Origin: Viola odorata
Taxonomy: Eukaryota > Streptophyta > Magnoliopsida > Malpighiales > Violaceae
Assembly: GCA_963691705.1 (NCBI GenBank)
Contig: OY829544.1
Span: 3,169,501 to 3,233,500 of the forward strand
DNA: 64,000 nucleotides
Direction: 5' to 3'
Made by a program: the position numbers and the translations under genes. How positions within the stretch are numbered: position 1 is the stretch's first letter; the number at the start of each line of letters is the position of its first letter. Positions 45,283-56,740 of the stretch are shown here, in pieces. Under the pieces are notes generated by a model. That model did no database searches. It saw nothing but the letters and a program-made list of their open reading frames with translations, and was not told the origin of the DNA.

Positions 45283-46531
45283 TGATGCGATCACGGGTCC
45301 AAGAATCCGACATTTTGGCCAAAGGATCGGCCAAGGGCAGCCGAGCCTTACAAATGATCAAAAACCATGCCCGCGGTCGAGGTTCAAGCGCCAAATCCTC
45401 ACAATCCAATGCCTAGATGCACGGAATTCCCAAGAAGGCCTAGCAGGTCACCCGGTTACGCACACTCATCCCAAAGCCTTGACAACAGATGCTCCATCTA
45501 TGCAAGTCAGAATTGTGTCGCCTAGTCTCCACTAGAATATGGACAAGCAAATGATGCCCGATTTGAGAGATCATAAGCTTGATGGAAACTTCAAGATGTT
45601 AGCTTTCATTTGGGACAAGTTTCAGGTCAATCGGACGGGTGGATCAAAAGTTAGGCTACTCGACATTTTGGCGCGCAGGAAGGAAAATGCTAGCGTGATC
45701 ACGGTTAGGCCTAACCGTGAATCACGCTATCTTCTGATGTGGGAGCTGATCCTTGGGTGCCTTACCGTGATCACGGTTCGTTCTAACCGTGAATCACGGT
45801 AGGAGTTGTGTCGAGCGTGATCACGTTTAGTCCTTAACGTGAATCGCGCTAACCTCTAATGCTGTTTGGGTTTTGTGGAATCCTTACCGTGATCACGGTA
45901 AGGATTAGCAGTGATCACGATAGTGAGTTTTTGGCTAACGTGATCACGGTTAGGCCTAACCGTGAATCACGTTAGCGTCGGATTTGTTGCCTTTTTGCTT
46001 ACTTGTATAAATAGCTCTTGTCTCATTTCTTTTAGTTAGTTTTTAGACTTTGAGTGATATTTTGTAAAGTGAGATTACTCCTTCCTCATATCACCTAAGC
46101 CTTGAGCTCATCATTTTAATTCCTTGAGAGGGATCGCTTGAGTTTGAGATTACTCCTCCCGATCTCTCTCCGGGAAATCAAAGCTTGTAATCGTGTTGAC
46201 GATTTGTGTGAATGAAATATATATTTTTCTTGTTTGATCATCCATAGAAACGAGTCCCAACTTGGCCCTCGGATTATATCTTGATCAAGCAATCGTTCGT
46301 GTGATTTTCGCTACTCCGTGTGTGCTCATCTCCGTTCCCTCCATCTATCTTCTAATTCCCCGGTAACTCTCATCTTTCCATCGCTCGTTTGTGTCTCTTT
46401 CTCCACTGCATCTCTATATCTTGTTATTTCCCTCTTTGTCGTCATGTGTGTGCTAGATAATTCGCTTGGCTAGATCCTCCATAAGCTCCATATGTAATTC
46501 GGCCTACTAACCCTAGGCCGTGATCGCATCA
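45283..46531 (+). repeat. 3' LTR of the non-autonomous gypsy element
   Basis: This is the same 1249-bp length as the 5' LTR and carries the same CGTGATCACG array (about 45695-45980). It differs at about a dozen scattered bases, among them C to T changes near 45416 and 45457. It is followed by GCTGA and the resumed Athila sequence. Confidence 0.9.
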
Positions 46532-46536
46532 GCTGA

Positions 46537-47068
46537 TCTCCTTGGGCTTCGTCCGCCACGTGTCGCGCCGGGAGAGGACGCGCAGTGCCAAGGGCAGCGT
46601 GCGCCTGCACCTGCACGGGAAACCGAAAAAGCAAATCAGCTTTAAGGATTTTTGAAAATAGGAGAGGGGAATAAAACCAAAAGAATTAAATGGGGGTTAA
46701 TAAAGTAGGGGACATAGGCATTTAATGGAGAGAGGGGGAGACAAAGGAATTAAATGAAAGGGAAAGAAGACAAAGAAATTTTAAAATTTACCTAGGTAAC
46801 ATAAAAAGTGTGTATAAAGAATTGGAAAAGCTAGAGTTGACTCAAATACAAAATAAAAAAGAAAGAGATAAAGGGTTTAAAAAGGGGAAGAAGAAGGGAC
46901 AAAATTAATTAAGACCTCCTAGGGAAGGTAAGAAATGTGCGCGGGTAAGGGAAAAAGAATGTTGGACTCGGAATTTAAAGACAGGAAAATTAAAGGGAGA
47001 GAGTTAGGAATTCGGGGGTGGTCCCCACACTTGGCCTTGATTAGCGTCTGGGCCTAGACGTGGTTTCT
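46537..47068 (-). other. Spacer between pol and the post-pol ORF of element B
   Basis: Minus-strand non-coding sequence continues at 40184 once the nested element is removed. It contains GGTCCCCACACTTGG (minus-strand AGTGTGGGGACC) at about 47021 and an A/G-rich tract (46640-47000). No ORF was found. Confidence 0.5.
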
Positions 47069-50000
47069 TCATTCGGGGGCGTTGATTGCTGGGTCCTCGA
47101 CCCTTACTTCCTCGGCAGTCGAGGGCTTGAATCCTTCATAGAAGGGTTTCAGCCTGTGACCGTTCACCTTAAATGGCTCCCCGTCGTCCGAATTCTGGAT
47201 TTCAACGGCCCCATGATCAAACACCGCGGTGACTTTTTATGGTCCCGTCCATTTGGACTTGAGCTTTCCCGAGAAGATCCTCAATCGTGAGTTGTAGAGC
47301 AAAACCTTCTGTCCTACCGTGAAGGTCTTAACTATAAGGTGCTTGTCGTGCTGGGCCTTTGTCTTTCCCTTGTAGATCATCGAATTCTCATAGGCATCCC
47401 CTCGAAGTTCTTCGAGTTCTTGGAGCTGCAAACAACGGTCCTTTCCTGCCAAATTCAGATTCATGTTGACCTTTTTGATCGCCCAAAAAGCTTTGTGCTC
47501 AATTTCGACTGGGAGGTGACACGGCTTGCCATAGACCAGCCGATATGGTGTCATACCGATCGGGGTCTTGAATGTTGTGCGATAGGCCCATAGCATGTCT
47601 CCTAGTTTGAGACTCCAATCTTTCCTTGACTGATTCACGGTCTTCTCGAGAATAGCCTTAATCTCCCGATTCGAGACCTCAGCCTATCCATTTGTTTGGG
47701 GATGGTAGGTTGTAGATACTCGATGGGTCACTCCGTATTTGTTGAGCAAAGAAGAGACTGTCCGGTTGCAGAAGTGTGTCGCTCGATCGCTGATGAGAGC
47801 TCTCGGGGTCCCGAATCGGTTGAATATGTTGGTCCGGAGGAAGTTGGCTACCACTCTCGAATTGTCTATTTTGGTGGCCTTAGCTTCGATCCATTTGGAA
47901 ACATAATCCACAGCAAGTAGGATGTATGTGTTTCCGAACGAATTTGGGAAGGGACCCATGAAGTCAATGCCCCAAATATCAAAAATCTCACAAGCGAGGA
48001 TGTTAGTCAAGGGCATTTGGTTTCTCGCCCCGATGTTTCCCATTACTTGGCACCGAGGGCATGTAGCGCAAAATAAGTAACCGTCCTTGAAGATTGACGA
48101 CCAATAAAGACCAGCTTCTAAGACCTTGAGCGCGGTCTTCTTGGCAGCAAAATGCCCTCCTTCCGTCGTTGAGTGGCAGAACCTGAGGATTGACGGGACC
48201 TCGTCCATGGTGACACAACGCCTGATAATTTGATCTGAACAGTGCTTCCATAAGTAGGGGTTGTCCCAAACGTAGGTCCTGGCTTGCCTCCAGATCCGAT
48301 TGTGTTCTGCACTCGAGGCCTCGACTGGAAGTATGCCAGCGGTACAAAAATTTGCTATGTCCGTGAACCATGGGAACTTTGCAGTGTCAACTAAGCACAA
48401 ATGCTCATCTGGAAATGTCTCCCGAATGGCTACTTGGGCATCATCCTCCTGGTTCGGGAGCCTACTTAAGTGGTCAGCTACACAATTTTTGGTCCCTTTT
48501 TTGTCTTTGATAGTAAGGTTGAACTCTTGGAGTAGTAGTATCCAACGGATGAGACTAGGCTTCGCATCAGTCTTCTTAAGCAGGCACCGAAGGGTGGAGT
48601 GGTCGGAATACACAATCACTTCTGTACCCAAGAGGTACTGTCGGAACTTATCGAGGGCATAGACAATCGCCAAAAGCTATTTTTCTGTCGTGGTGTAATT
48701 CTGCTGCGCGGGGTCCAGCAACTTGGATGCATAGTAGATAACGTACGTCTCCTTGTCTTTCTTCTGGCCCAGGACAGCTCCCAAAGCCTGGTTGCTCGCG
48801 TCACACATGATCTCGAAGGGGAGCGTCCAGTCGGGGGCCCGAATGATAGGAGCAGAAATGAGCTTGGCTTTCAAGGTCTCGAATGCCGTTTTGCACTTTT
48901 CATAGAATACGAAGTCCACATCCTTGTGTAGCAATTGGCACATTGGGTGAGCTATCTTGGAGAAGTCCTTGATGAACCGCCTATAAAATCCTGCATGACC
49001 AAGAAAGGAACGCACATCTCGAATATTCGAGGGGTAAGGCAAGGTCTCGATAGCTTGGATTTTAGCCTTGTCCACTTCGATACCCTTTCGGGACACGATG
49101 TGGCCCAAGATTAGCCCTTGGTCAACCATGAAGTGACATTTTTCAAAATTAAGTACAAGGTTAGTTTCTACACATCTTTGCAGAATTTTCTTTAAGTTCG
49201 AGAGGCATTCGGAAAAGGAATTACCATAGACCGTGAAGTCGTCCATGAATACCTCGATGTATTCTTCCACAAATTCTGAAAAGATGCTGACCATGCACCT
49301 CTGAAATGTAGCCGGGGCATTGCATAACCCAAAGGGCATGCGTCTGTAAGCAAAGGTCCCGAATGGGCACGTGAAAGTGGTCTTCTCCTGATCTTCAAGG
49401 GCAACTGGAATCTGGTGGAATCCCGAATACCCGTCCAGGCAGCAATAATGCGTCTTGCCCGCAAGGCGCTCCAGCATTTGATCTATGAAGGGCAGTGGGA
49501 AGTGGTCTTTTCGGGTGGCCTCATTCAAGCGTTGGTAGTCGATGCATACACGCCAGCCATTCTGGATTCGGGAGGGAATTGGCAGACCCTCGGGACCCGG
49601 AATGATGGTGATGCCTGTCTTCTTCGGGACCACCTGAACGGGACTGACCCACGGGGAATCAGAGATGGGATAGATAACTCCGGCATCGAGCAACTTCAGG
49701 ACCTCTTTCTTGACTACCTCCATCATGGGGGGATTCAACCGCCTTTGAGGCTGTCGGATTGTCTTGGTGTCCTCTTTGAGATGTATGCGGTGGGTGCACA
49801 AGGACGGTGACAGACCCTTGATGTCGGCGATTGTCCAGCCGATGGCCTTCTTAAAACTCTTGAGGAGGTTCACTAATTCGAGCTCTTGATCCCTTTCCAA
49901 TTTGTTGGAAATTATAACCGGAAGGGATTCCTTTTCCCCGAGGTAGGCATACTTCAAGTGAGAAGGCAGCGTCTTAAGTTCAAGGTTTGGAGCTTGTACC

Positions 50001-50182
50001 AGAGAAGAAGGGAGTCGTTCGTGATCTACACATTCGGGGGACTCACTCGAGGGCTCGACTGTTAAGACAGCATTTGCTTCGAGAGCGGCTGCGACAGTGA
50101 TCAGTTCAGTGGGAACCTCAATGGACGATATCATCTCTTGCAAACTTTCGGGAGTAAGACTTTGGTCATGAATCAGCTTCAA
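47069..50182 (-). pseudogene. Athila pol: reverse transcriptase, RNase H, integrase
   Basis: One continuous minus-strand frame of about 1,040 codons. Reverse transcriptase shows SPWVSPVQVVPKK, GWRVCIDYQRLN, FPLPFIDQMLERLAGK, PFGLCNAPATFQR and the FMDD catalytic box (EVFMDDFTVYG). RNase H follows, with CDASNQALGAVLGQ. Integrase has an HHCC finger ([19 protein letters not shown]), then GIDFMGPFP and LISDRATHF, with the Glu in REIKAILEK. The tail reaches a terminal TGA at 47069. Damage is only nonsense: TAG at 48677, TAG at 47684 and TAA at 47237, with no frameshift. The region before MKLIHDQSL is cut, so protease and gag are missing. Confidence 0.92.
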
Positions 50183-50186
50183 GGTT

Positions 50187-50493
50187 ACGCGCTAACTTGG
50201 ACGCGTTACCAGAAGTTCGAGAAGAGATCCTTCTGAAAACGCAGTACTATAAATGAAAAATGGCCCGTTATCATAACAGGCGTGTCAAAGAGCGATTGCT
50301 AAAGGTTGGTGACGTGGTGCTCAGAGACAAGCGGGCAACTGGACAACGTATGGGTAAACTCAGTCCTAACTGGGAAGGACCATATCGCGTCACCCACGTT
50401 GTCGGGAAAGGAGCCTATCGTGTAGAGACGCTTGATGGTACGCCCTTATCCAACTCCTGGAATATCGCTCGTTTGAAATTATATTACCTTTGA
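50187..50493 (+). pseudogene. Tat-lineage integrase C-terminus
   Basis: The frame NLDALPEVREEILLK, a TGA (50254-50256), then MARYHNRRVKERLLKVGDVV, GKLSPNWEGPYRV and SNSWNIARLKLYYL ends at 50493. This is the conserved end of gypsy integrases of the Tat group. The rest of pol to the left is lost at the head-to-head junction with element B. Confidence 0.82.
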
Positions 50494-50599
50494 ATTTAAT
50501 TTTATCTGCACTATTTGGATTATGACAACCCTAACCGTGGCTAACGCTCGATATGAGAGTTTTCGTGGGTTTGTGGTTGCTCTTGTGCAGATAAAAAGG

Positions 50600-51070
50600 G
50601 GGGTGTCCTGGGAGTGAAAAGTCCTATCCTTGTGATGGTCGGTCTTGACCAGATGACCCACTAAGTGAGGGCACGACCCAGCGTACCTTTGATTAGCGTC
50701 GGATTGAAAGATCCTTGACGCCCCCGGGGGTGAAAAGTCCTATCCTTGGTGTGATGACCGATCCTGATCAGATGGCTCACCAAGTGAGGGCACTGCCCGG
50801 TATCTTTGGGGGTGAAAAGTTCTTTTCTTGTAATAACCGATCTCGTGGAGACGGTTCATCAAGACAAGACACGCCCCAAAGAGATAGTAACTCCGTTCTA
50901 GAAACAAGAATCCTATCTTAACAGTTGGGCTGTCATGGCCGGACCATTAAGTAAGGACACGGTTCTAAACGAGAGGACAACGCCTAAAAGTGAAAATTCC
51001 CTAGCCTTGTGATAGCCGTCCGGGTCCGACAGCTCACGAGACGAGGCACTTATGAGGCCGAATGAGGAAT
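50600..51070 (+). repeat. Degenerate ~100-bp tandem repeats between integrase and antisense ORF
   Basis: About five units contain GTGAAAAGTCCTATCCTTG, a GATGACCGATCCTGATCAGA-like part and AAGTGAGGGCAC (near 50613, 50720, 50812, 50905, 50990). Similarity fades to the right. The array lies in the spacer typical of Tat elements. Confidence 0.65.
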
Positions 51071-51585
51071 AAGGGAAACGTGAAGAATCACGATATTCCA
51101 GCTAGTAACCAGATGAGTAATCCCTGGCGAAGTATAGAGCTGAGGGGGAACGCGATTCAACACGGGTTCCGTGATAAAACCTTATGATGGCAGCGGAAAG
51201 GCTCCTACGGGTAATCACTATTCCTCGTAACTCGTTTTATTACTGATGATTTACAATTAGAACTGTGCAGAATACTTTTGAGCAGTGAAAGGGGTGGTGG
51301 TCACGATATCGCTAGACCAACTCGATATGAACCTTAGTCATTTCGGTGGAAATGCTAAAGGCCTGCCCGATAAAGTAAACGCACTATGAGAATGAGGCGA
51401 TCTCAACATCAAAAGAAGTCTCACGAGGAGACAAAAGGAAAGGAGGGATATCGATTGCTTGATATATTAAAGGCATATTGATGATTTACAAAGCCTCAGT
51501 GTTCAAAAGGATTACGCCGTAAAGACAAAAAACAAAAACCAGGCGACATTTTATCGTTGGAGAAACGACAGTATATCTTGGCGCG
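51071..51585 (+). other. Non-coding spacer of the Tat element
   Basis: No ORF or clear repeat is present. It lies between the ~100-bp repeats and the 3' end of the antisense ORF. Confidence 0.4.
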
Positions 51586-53944
51586 TCAGTTTTCGAGATT
51601 CTTTCGTTTCCAACCCGCTGCTTTGGCCTGGCGATAGCCTGCTTCGTTCAGATGGGCAGACTTCTGCAGGAAAGCACGCGAAACGTCTTCGCCCCTATAC
51701 GCATCCGCTCCGTGGATTTCCTCAAAGCATTTAACCAGAATGTCGGCAGTCTGCTCGGCATGCCACCAGCTCATATCGGACGACTCTTCCGCCAGGGCTG
51801 TCCTCTCCTTTTCCCAAGAGGATTTTTCTTTTTCCAAAGCTGCAACCTTGGCCTTCTCCGCGGTCAAAGCTTCGTCCAGAGTGGAACGTTGTTTCTGTAG
51901 ATCATGATGATCCAGCAATATCTTGGAGCACTCCTCCAGTAACTTTTTCTTCTCATTCCGCTCTTGGGACAGCTCCGCCGAGACGGAGCGAAGGGACGCA
52001 TTCTGATGCTTCACCTCCTCGGCCCAGTAATGGAAGCTCATCATACCGGAGAAGAGGCCAGTGCGAATGGAGTTCGCCTTATCGTCATGTGCCTTGGAAA
52101 GGAAAGCCTCCTGTTCCGTGGAGGACGTCAAAATTTGAGAAGCCAGCAGAGCCGAAACTTCATCTGAACTGTCACCCCCGATAGCTGCTAAACCATGGGT
52201 ACGGAAGTCATACAACCCGACTTGATGGGTCACTCCGCTAACCCCATCCGGCGGACAGAGATCCGCCACAAAATTAAAAGTGGCTCCGCCTTCACCATAG
52301 CGTTGCCGCCAAGGAACGCTTGACGGAACGAAGGCCAGAGGGGAAGGAACGCGAGCCTGTGAGGAAGAACTTCCCGGGGCTAGAAAAGCACCATGAGGCT
52401 AGAAGCCCAAAAGGTCCTGCAAAACATCTTGATAGCCCAAATGAGAGGTATATTGGTGGACAGGCCCACCGAAGGAACTGGGCGAAGCACCAAAAGGGTC
52501 CGCAGCACTTAGGTTCCCCACAACTTCCACGGAATGCCCCCCCGGAGGGACCATCGCCGAATCAAGGGCATCAGCAGATCCACCTTCCCCCCTGGCGTTA
52601 GAAGAAGACAAGTTTTCACTGTCACCTTCTGGCCGTGGTCTTTTCCTAGAACCGGTCAACACGTGAGCCAGATTCATATCGCTTGGAGGGGGAACGGAAG
52701 CAGTAACTACAACAGTTTCCTGCAAGGAAGAGCAGTTGAAACACAGAAAAGAAAAGATAAATCAACTAACGACAGGTATCGAAGTACGATATATCGTGGC
52801 TAAAAGACACACTTACGCCGGCAGTGTTAAGAGGAGGAGGTGCCTCTGAAGAACCCGCGGCGTCAGGAGAAGGAGTAAGAGTGGCGATACTCCGTGTTCT
52901 TTTCTTCTTTTTTCCTTTGGCAATGGCCTTAGGAGCCTGGGAAGATGAAGGCGCAGCGACGGTCACGACGGGAACACCCGTAGGGATATCAGTATTCCCT
53001 CCGCCAACTGAGGAAGAGGACACTTGAGCAAGGTTCACAGAAGTAGCCGGCGGCTCAGAAGGATTATCGGTGGCTTTCGAAGTGCCTCTCTCCCTTTCTT
53101 CTCTGTCTTGAGCCCTTCTCAAACGTCTTCTTACACTCTCGGGTTTATAGTGAGGATCTGTCGCTGCAAAATCACAAAATAACGTCAGCGTTAGTATCAG
53201 CAATGAAAAGAAAGAAGTAACGCGACACTCACGTTTAACGCAAGCTCGAATGTCCATTCTACAGGCCACTTGACGAATGTGAACACTGATTTCCAATTGG
53301 AGCAGTTTGTTTAACCATTCTTGTTCACGAGAGGGAAGGGACCCTGGCCGGCTCCAAACGCTATCCTGGACGTCTTGGTTAAACCCAGAACGCCACTCGA
53401 GACCAGGAGCGTCAGGAAGGTCCACAAGAAAGAATTCTTTCTTCCAAGCATCAACGGAAGACTCGATATGAAGTAATTTCCAAGTAAAAGACTTGAGAGA
53501 ATCATCGTCAAAGCGAGGCGATATAGTTATCACACCCCGGCATTTCATCAATTTAAAAAGAGATCTAAACAATAAAAGAGAAGGGGAGGGGATCCCCTTA
53601 TATCTACAGAGTTCCAAGAAGGCATAAATGAAGCAATACGCATTCGGGGCTAACTGGGCAGGATTGAAATTACCGACAATAAGCAAATCTTTGACGAAAG
53701 AATCGATAGGAAGCCGGAATCCATAGAGAAACATCTGGGCATATAAGACCCTACGATTGCTGGTCAGAGCGCTGTTTAAACGCACCGACCTAGGGGCAAC
53801 GATGGCTTGGTAACCTTCAGGGATAACGGCATTATGAGCGGCTAAGTGCTCACGGAGTGCAGCCTCGGTAGTAATAACGCTAACCGTGGCATCTATTTTC
53901 TTTTCATCAATGGACTTTGACTCAGAACGGCGAGTCTTTGCCAT
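51586..53944 (-). pseudogene. Antisense ORF of a Tat element (Transposase_28-like), three exons, one stop
   Basis: It starts MAKTRRSESKSIDEKK. Exons are 53944-53233, 53163-52817 and 52719-51586, with introns GTGAGT...TTTGCAG (69 nt, itself open) and GTAAGT...TTGCAG (97 nt). Exons total 731 codons with one internal TAG at 52401-52399. Exon 1 has YGFRLPIDSFVKDLLIVGNF, PAQLAPNAYCFIYAFLELC and KGIPSPSLLLF, the pattern of the gypsy-associated plant family PF04195. Exon 2 is basic (RRRLRRAQDREERER, KGKKKKRTRS), possibly a nuclear signal. Exon 3 ends in a long coiled coil (LSQERNEKKKLLEECSKIL, EKEKSSWEKERTALAEE). Tat elements are known to carry such antisense ORFs between integrase and the 3' LTR. 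Their role is unknown. Intact apart from the TAG. Confidence 0.8.
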
Positions 53945-54376
53945 GGCAAGAAGCAAGGAAATAGAAATGAAAAAGATGATGGAAAGGGAAGGAAATACCT
54001 TTAGAAGAAAAGCGCTCCGAAAACCTTGAGTAGAGAAGAGAAGAACAAGACGGCTAAGAAAGAGCGTGAGGAAGTAAAGTGAAAAAAGGAAAGAAATAAA
54101 GATGGTTTATAACCCTAGTAATTAAATAAAAACGACAGATGCTGCAGTCGTTGGGTCGAAGCGTCATGGGGAACAAAGCAATGAGTACAATCCTAGAAAA
54201 AGGCTACAAACGCTTCGATTTTGTTAAAATTCCTAAACACGCTGGTGTGAAACGACAGAAGAAACGGACACGTGTGCCTGCACCATCACGACTTTTCTCG
54301 CGCACTGATGGAAAGGTCGCGAGCATTAAATGCTCTGAAAAGAAGAGGTGATTTTTTGAAGAAAAAGTAAGAGCGA

Positions 54377-56740
54377 TGTTGATACCCGAATTTTGACCCC
54401 ATTTAATTTCTCTATCGCAACATGTCCGTTCTATTTATTTATATATCTATCTCGTCGTCAATTTTATCACTATTGTAATTAGTTATTTAGTATCATTATT
54501 TATCTTTATTATTTATTTATCTATTTATTATTATTTTTGTTTATTTATTTTTTGCGTGTTTTGTTCGATTATTTACATCTCTCGAGCTTTGGATTCGAAT
54601 AATCCAGCTCGACCCCGTTTCCCTTTCACTCTGCTTTTCCCAACGTTTTCACTCCCGTAATTTCAGCTCCTTTATTCAAATGTTTACCCATTTCACGTTG
54701 AATACCCGGCACCATCATTCCTTGCCAACCAAAAATCATCATTGGTTCAACTTTCGTTCACCGATTCCCCGGATATATTGAACAAGAGAATAAGGGAGGA
54801 AAGGGAGGCAGCCATCACAAATCCAAATTCAATCCCCTGCCAAATCCATCCCTCGGCCAAATTAATTCCAAATCCGAATCCCTGCACTAAATCAAAACCA
54901 ATCCTCATCACAAATTAATTCCATCCCCTGTCAATTTAAATCCTTCTGCCCAATTAATTCAATTCTTTCAAAATTAATCCAATTCCCGAATCAATCCAAA
55001 CCTACTTCACCGCTAGCCACGATCCAATTAACTCAAACCCAAATCCGTTCAATCCAATCTCACCCATCAACGAAACACCACAACCAAAACCGAACCAAAA
55101 ATCCACAAAACCCAGCCCGAACCCATCTCTTCCTCAAATCACAGCCGGACAATTTTCCCTCTCAAATTCTCTCACTCTCGGCAAACTAAGAAAGCAAGGC
55201 AAGTAATTCCCATCTCTTTCATTCTAAGCATTTAACTAATTTATTACTTGCTGCCTCACCTCTCTTTTTTCTATTTTTCTGCATATTTGCTTTCTCGTCG
55301 TGACTATTGTCAACGCCGGAGGAGAACCGCCACTGCTGTTGCCGAGCCGTTGCTGCTGCTGCCGTCAACCATACCACCGCACCTCCACCGCTGTGTTTCG
55401 TGTGTGTTGTGTTTTGTTGTTCCAGAAACAGAGAAAAGAAAAAGGGAGAAGAAGAGAGGCAGCCATCAGAATTCCTCCTAAATCAATCCAAATTCCATCC
55501 CCTGCCAAATCCAAAAATCCTTCACAAACCTGCATAACCACCCGATCCACCATTAACCCAGCCCAGCCCAAATTAAATCCCTCCTCCTTCATCCACCGTT
55601 AAATTCAATCCCAGCCGCACTGCCACCACCTCACCGCCGCTCAAACCCGCTCCAAATCACTGCACAAAACAAATCCCACACCCGTCCCTCACTGCCCAAA
55701 CTCATCTCTCCGGCCGAACCCGCTCCAAATCACCTGCACAAAACCAATCCCAAACCTCACTGCCCAAACCCGTCACCCTCACTGCACAAAGACCAAATCC
55801 AAAACAAATGCACCCATCCTTACCCGAAACAGATTCAAACTCAAATTCATTTCCCTGCTCCGATCCGCAACTACCCAATTAATCAAAAAAACCCTCAATC
55901 AAATCACCCAAAACCATCACAAAAAAACCCAACCCGAATCGTCTGCCGCTGCCTTCACCGCTGTCACTGCCGCTGCTTGCCGTTGTCGTTGCTGCTGCTC
56001 GCCGCCGTGGTTGCTGCTGCTCGTCGTCGTCCCTTCCGTAGCTTGCTGCCGATGTGCTCTTTCCCATCAGCCACAACCAATCAGCCCCGCCACGCTCTAC
56101 TGTCTAGATTGCCAACCAAACCCAACACCGTCGCCCTCTTTTCATCATCTCTCCTATGCTGTAAAAATAAATCTTAATTTATATTATTTTTTGAAATAAT
56201 TAATAAAACTATTTTTGAGATATTTTTGAAAAGAGGAGGAGAAGTGAAAATAAAGGAAATAAGAGAATAAAATTAAAAATTAAAAATTTAATTATATTAT
56301 TTTTCTGAATTTTTTAATTAATTACATTATTTTTTATAAATTAATTACATTGTTTTTCTGAGTTTATTTAATTAATTATATTTGTTTTCTGAATTTTTAA
56401 ATTAATTACATTTTTTAATAAAAAATTTAAATTATTTTCTGAATTTTTTAAATTAATTAAATTATTTTCTGAATTTTTTAATTAATTATATTATTTTCTG
56501 AATTTTATAATTAATTAAAGAAATAAAACTGACACGATGTCAGAAATAATAATAAAATAATGGTACTTAACGGTAAAAAGCGTTTGTTATCGTCAATTTA
56601 GACGATAGGGACTCCGGAAGGATAACGGCAATAACGCATGGGACCAAATCGAACAGAAATCAAAAAGTGGGATCAACTAAAATAAAAATAATAACCATAG
56701 AGACCCCAGGGTGCCTTTTCCCAAATTTTGTTAATTAGTA
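54377..56740 (+). repeat. 3' LTR (start) of the Tat element, right end unresolved
   Basis: TGTTGATACCCGAATTTTGAC at 54377 follows a purine tract (GAAGAAAAAGTAAGAG). It closely matches the start of the LTR at 27494. The LTR contains a large C-rich block with ATCCCCTGCCAAATCC twice (about 54834 and 55499) and GCTGCTGC/GCCGCC tracts (55320-56050). GGTGCCTTTTCCCAAATTTT is near 56710. No TATA-R-U5 part or CAACA terminus was found, so it is probably truncated. The end coordinate is approximate. Confidence 0.5.
56270..56520. repeat. AT-rich minisatellite
   Basis: About eight irregular units of 25-40 bp combine TTTTCTGAATTTTTTAATTA with ATTACATTATTTT. Confidence 0.7.

Larger units (their letters stand above)
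40190..46531 (+). mobile_element. Complete young non-autonomous gypsy element (LARD type)
   Basis: Two 1249-bp LTRs (40190-41438, 45283-46531) are flanked by an exact GCTGA duplication (40185-40189, 46532-46536). The LTR ends form a perfect 14-bp inverted pair, TGATGCGATCACGG and CCGTGATCGCATCA. About a dozen single-base differences separate the LTRs. A primer-type site TGGTAGCGGAGC follows the 5' LTR and a purine tract AAGAGGGAGAGG precedes the 3' LTR. The interior has one long ORF but no protease, reverse transcriptase or integrase. The last codons before the tract (DSRTNPFEEGE) copy the pol end of gypsy elements. Leader words link it to the element at 32.6-36.2 kb. Confidence 0.92.
36231..50182 (-). 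mobile_element. Athila-type LTR retrotransposon (element B), 5'-truncated, minus strand
   Basis: In minus orientation this comprises pol (50182-47069), a spacer, a post-pol ORF (40017-39603), a non-coding 3' region with GTGTGGGGA motifs, and a 3' LTR (37887-36231). It is interrupted by a complete gypsy-type element at 40190-46531. Gag, protease and the 5' LTR are missing: at about 50183 the sequence switches abruptly to the integrase end of a plus-strand Tat element. A scattered CATTCGGG/CCCGAATG word runs through the whole element but not through the nested insertion. Confidence 0.82.

Noticed and set aside
45283..45535. Continuation of the long ORF of the non-autonomous element into the 3' LTR
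   Set aside because: The same sequence in the 5' LTR is non-coding. The open frame there is chance read-through past the purine tract.
55248..56199. Several ORFs in the C-rich block at 55.2-56.2 kb
   Set aside because: All are composition-driven frames in an LTR-like sequence with CTG/GCC tracts. None shows a domain.
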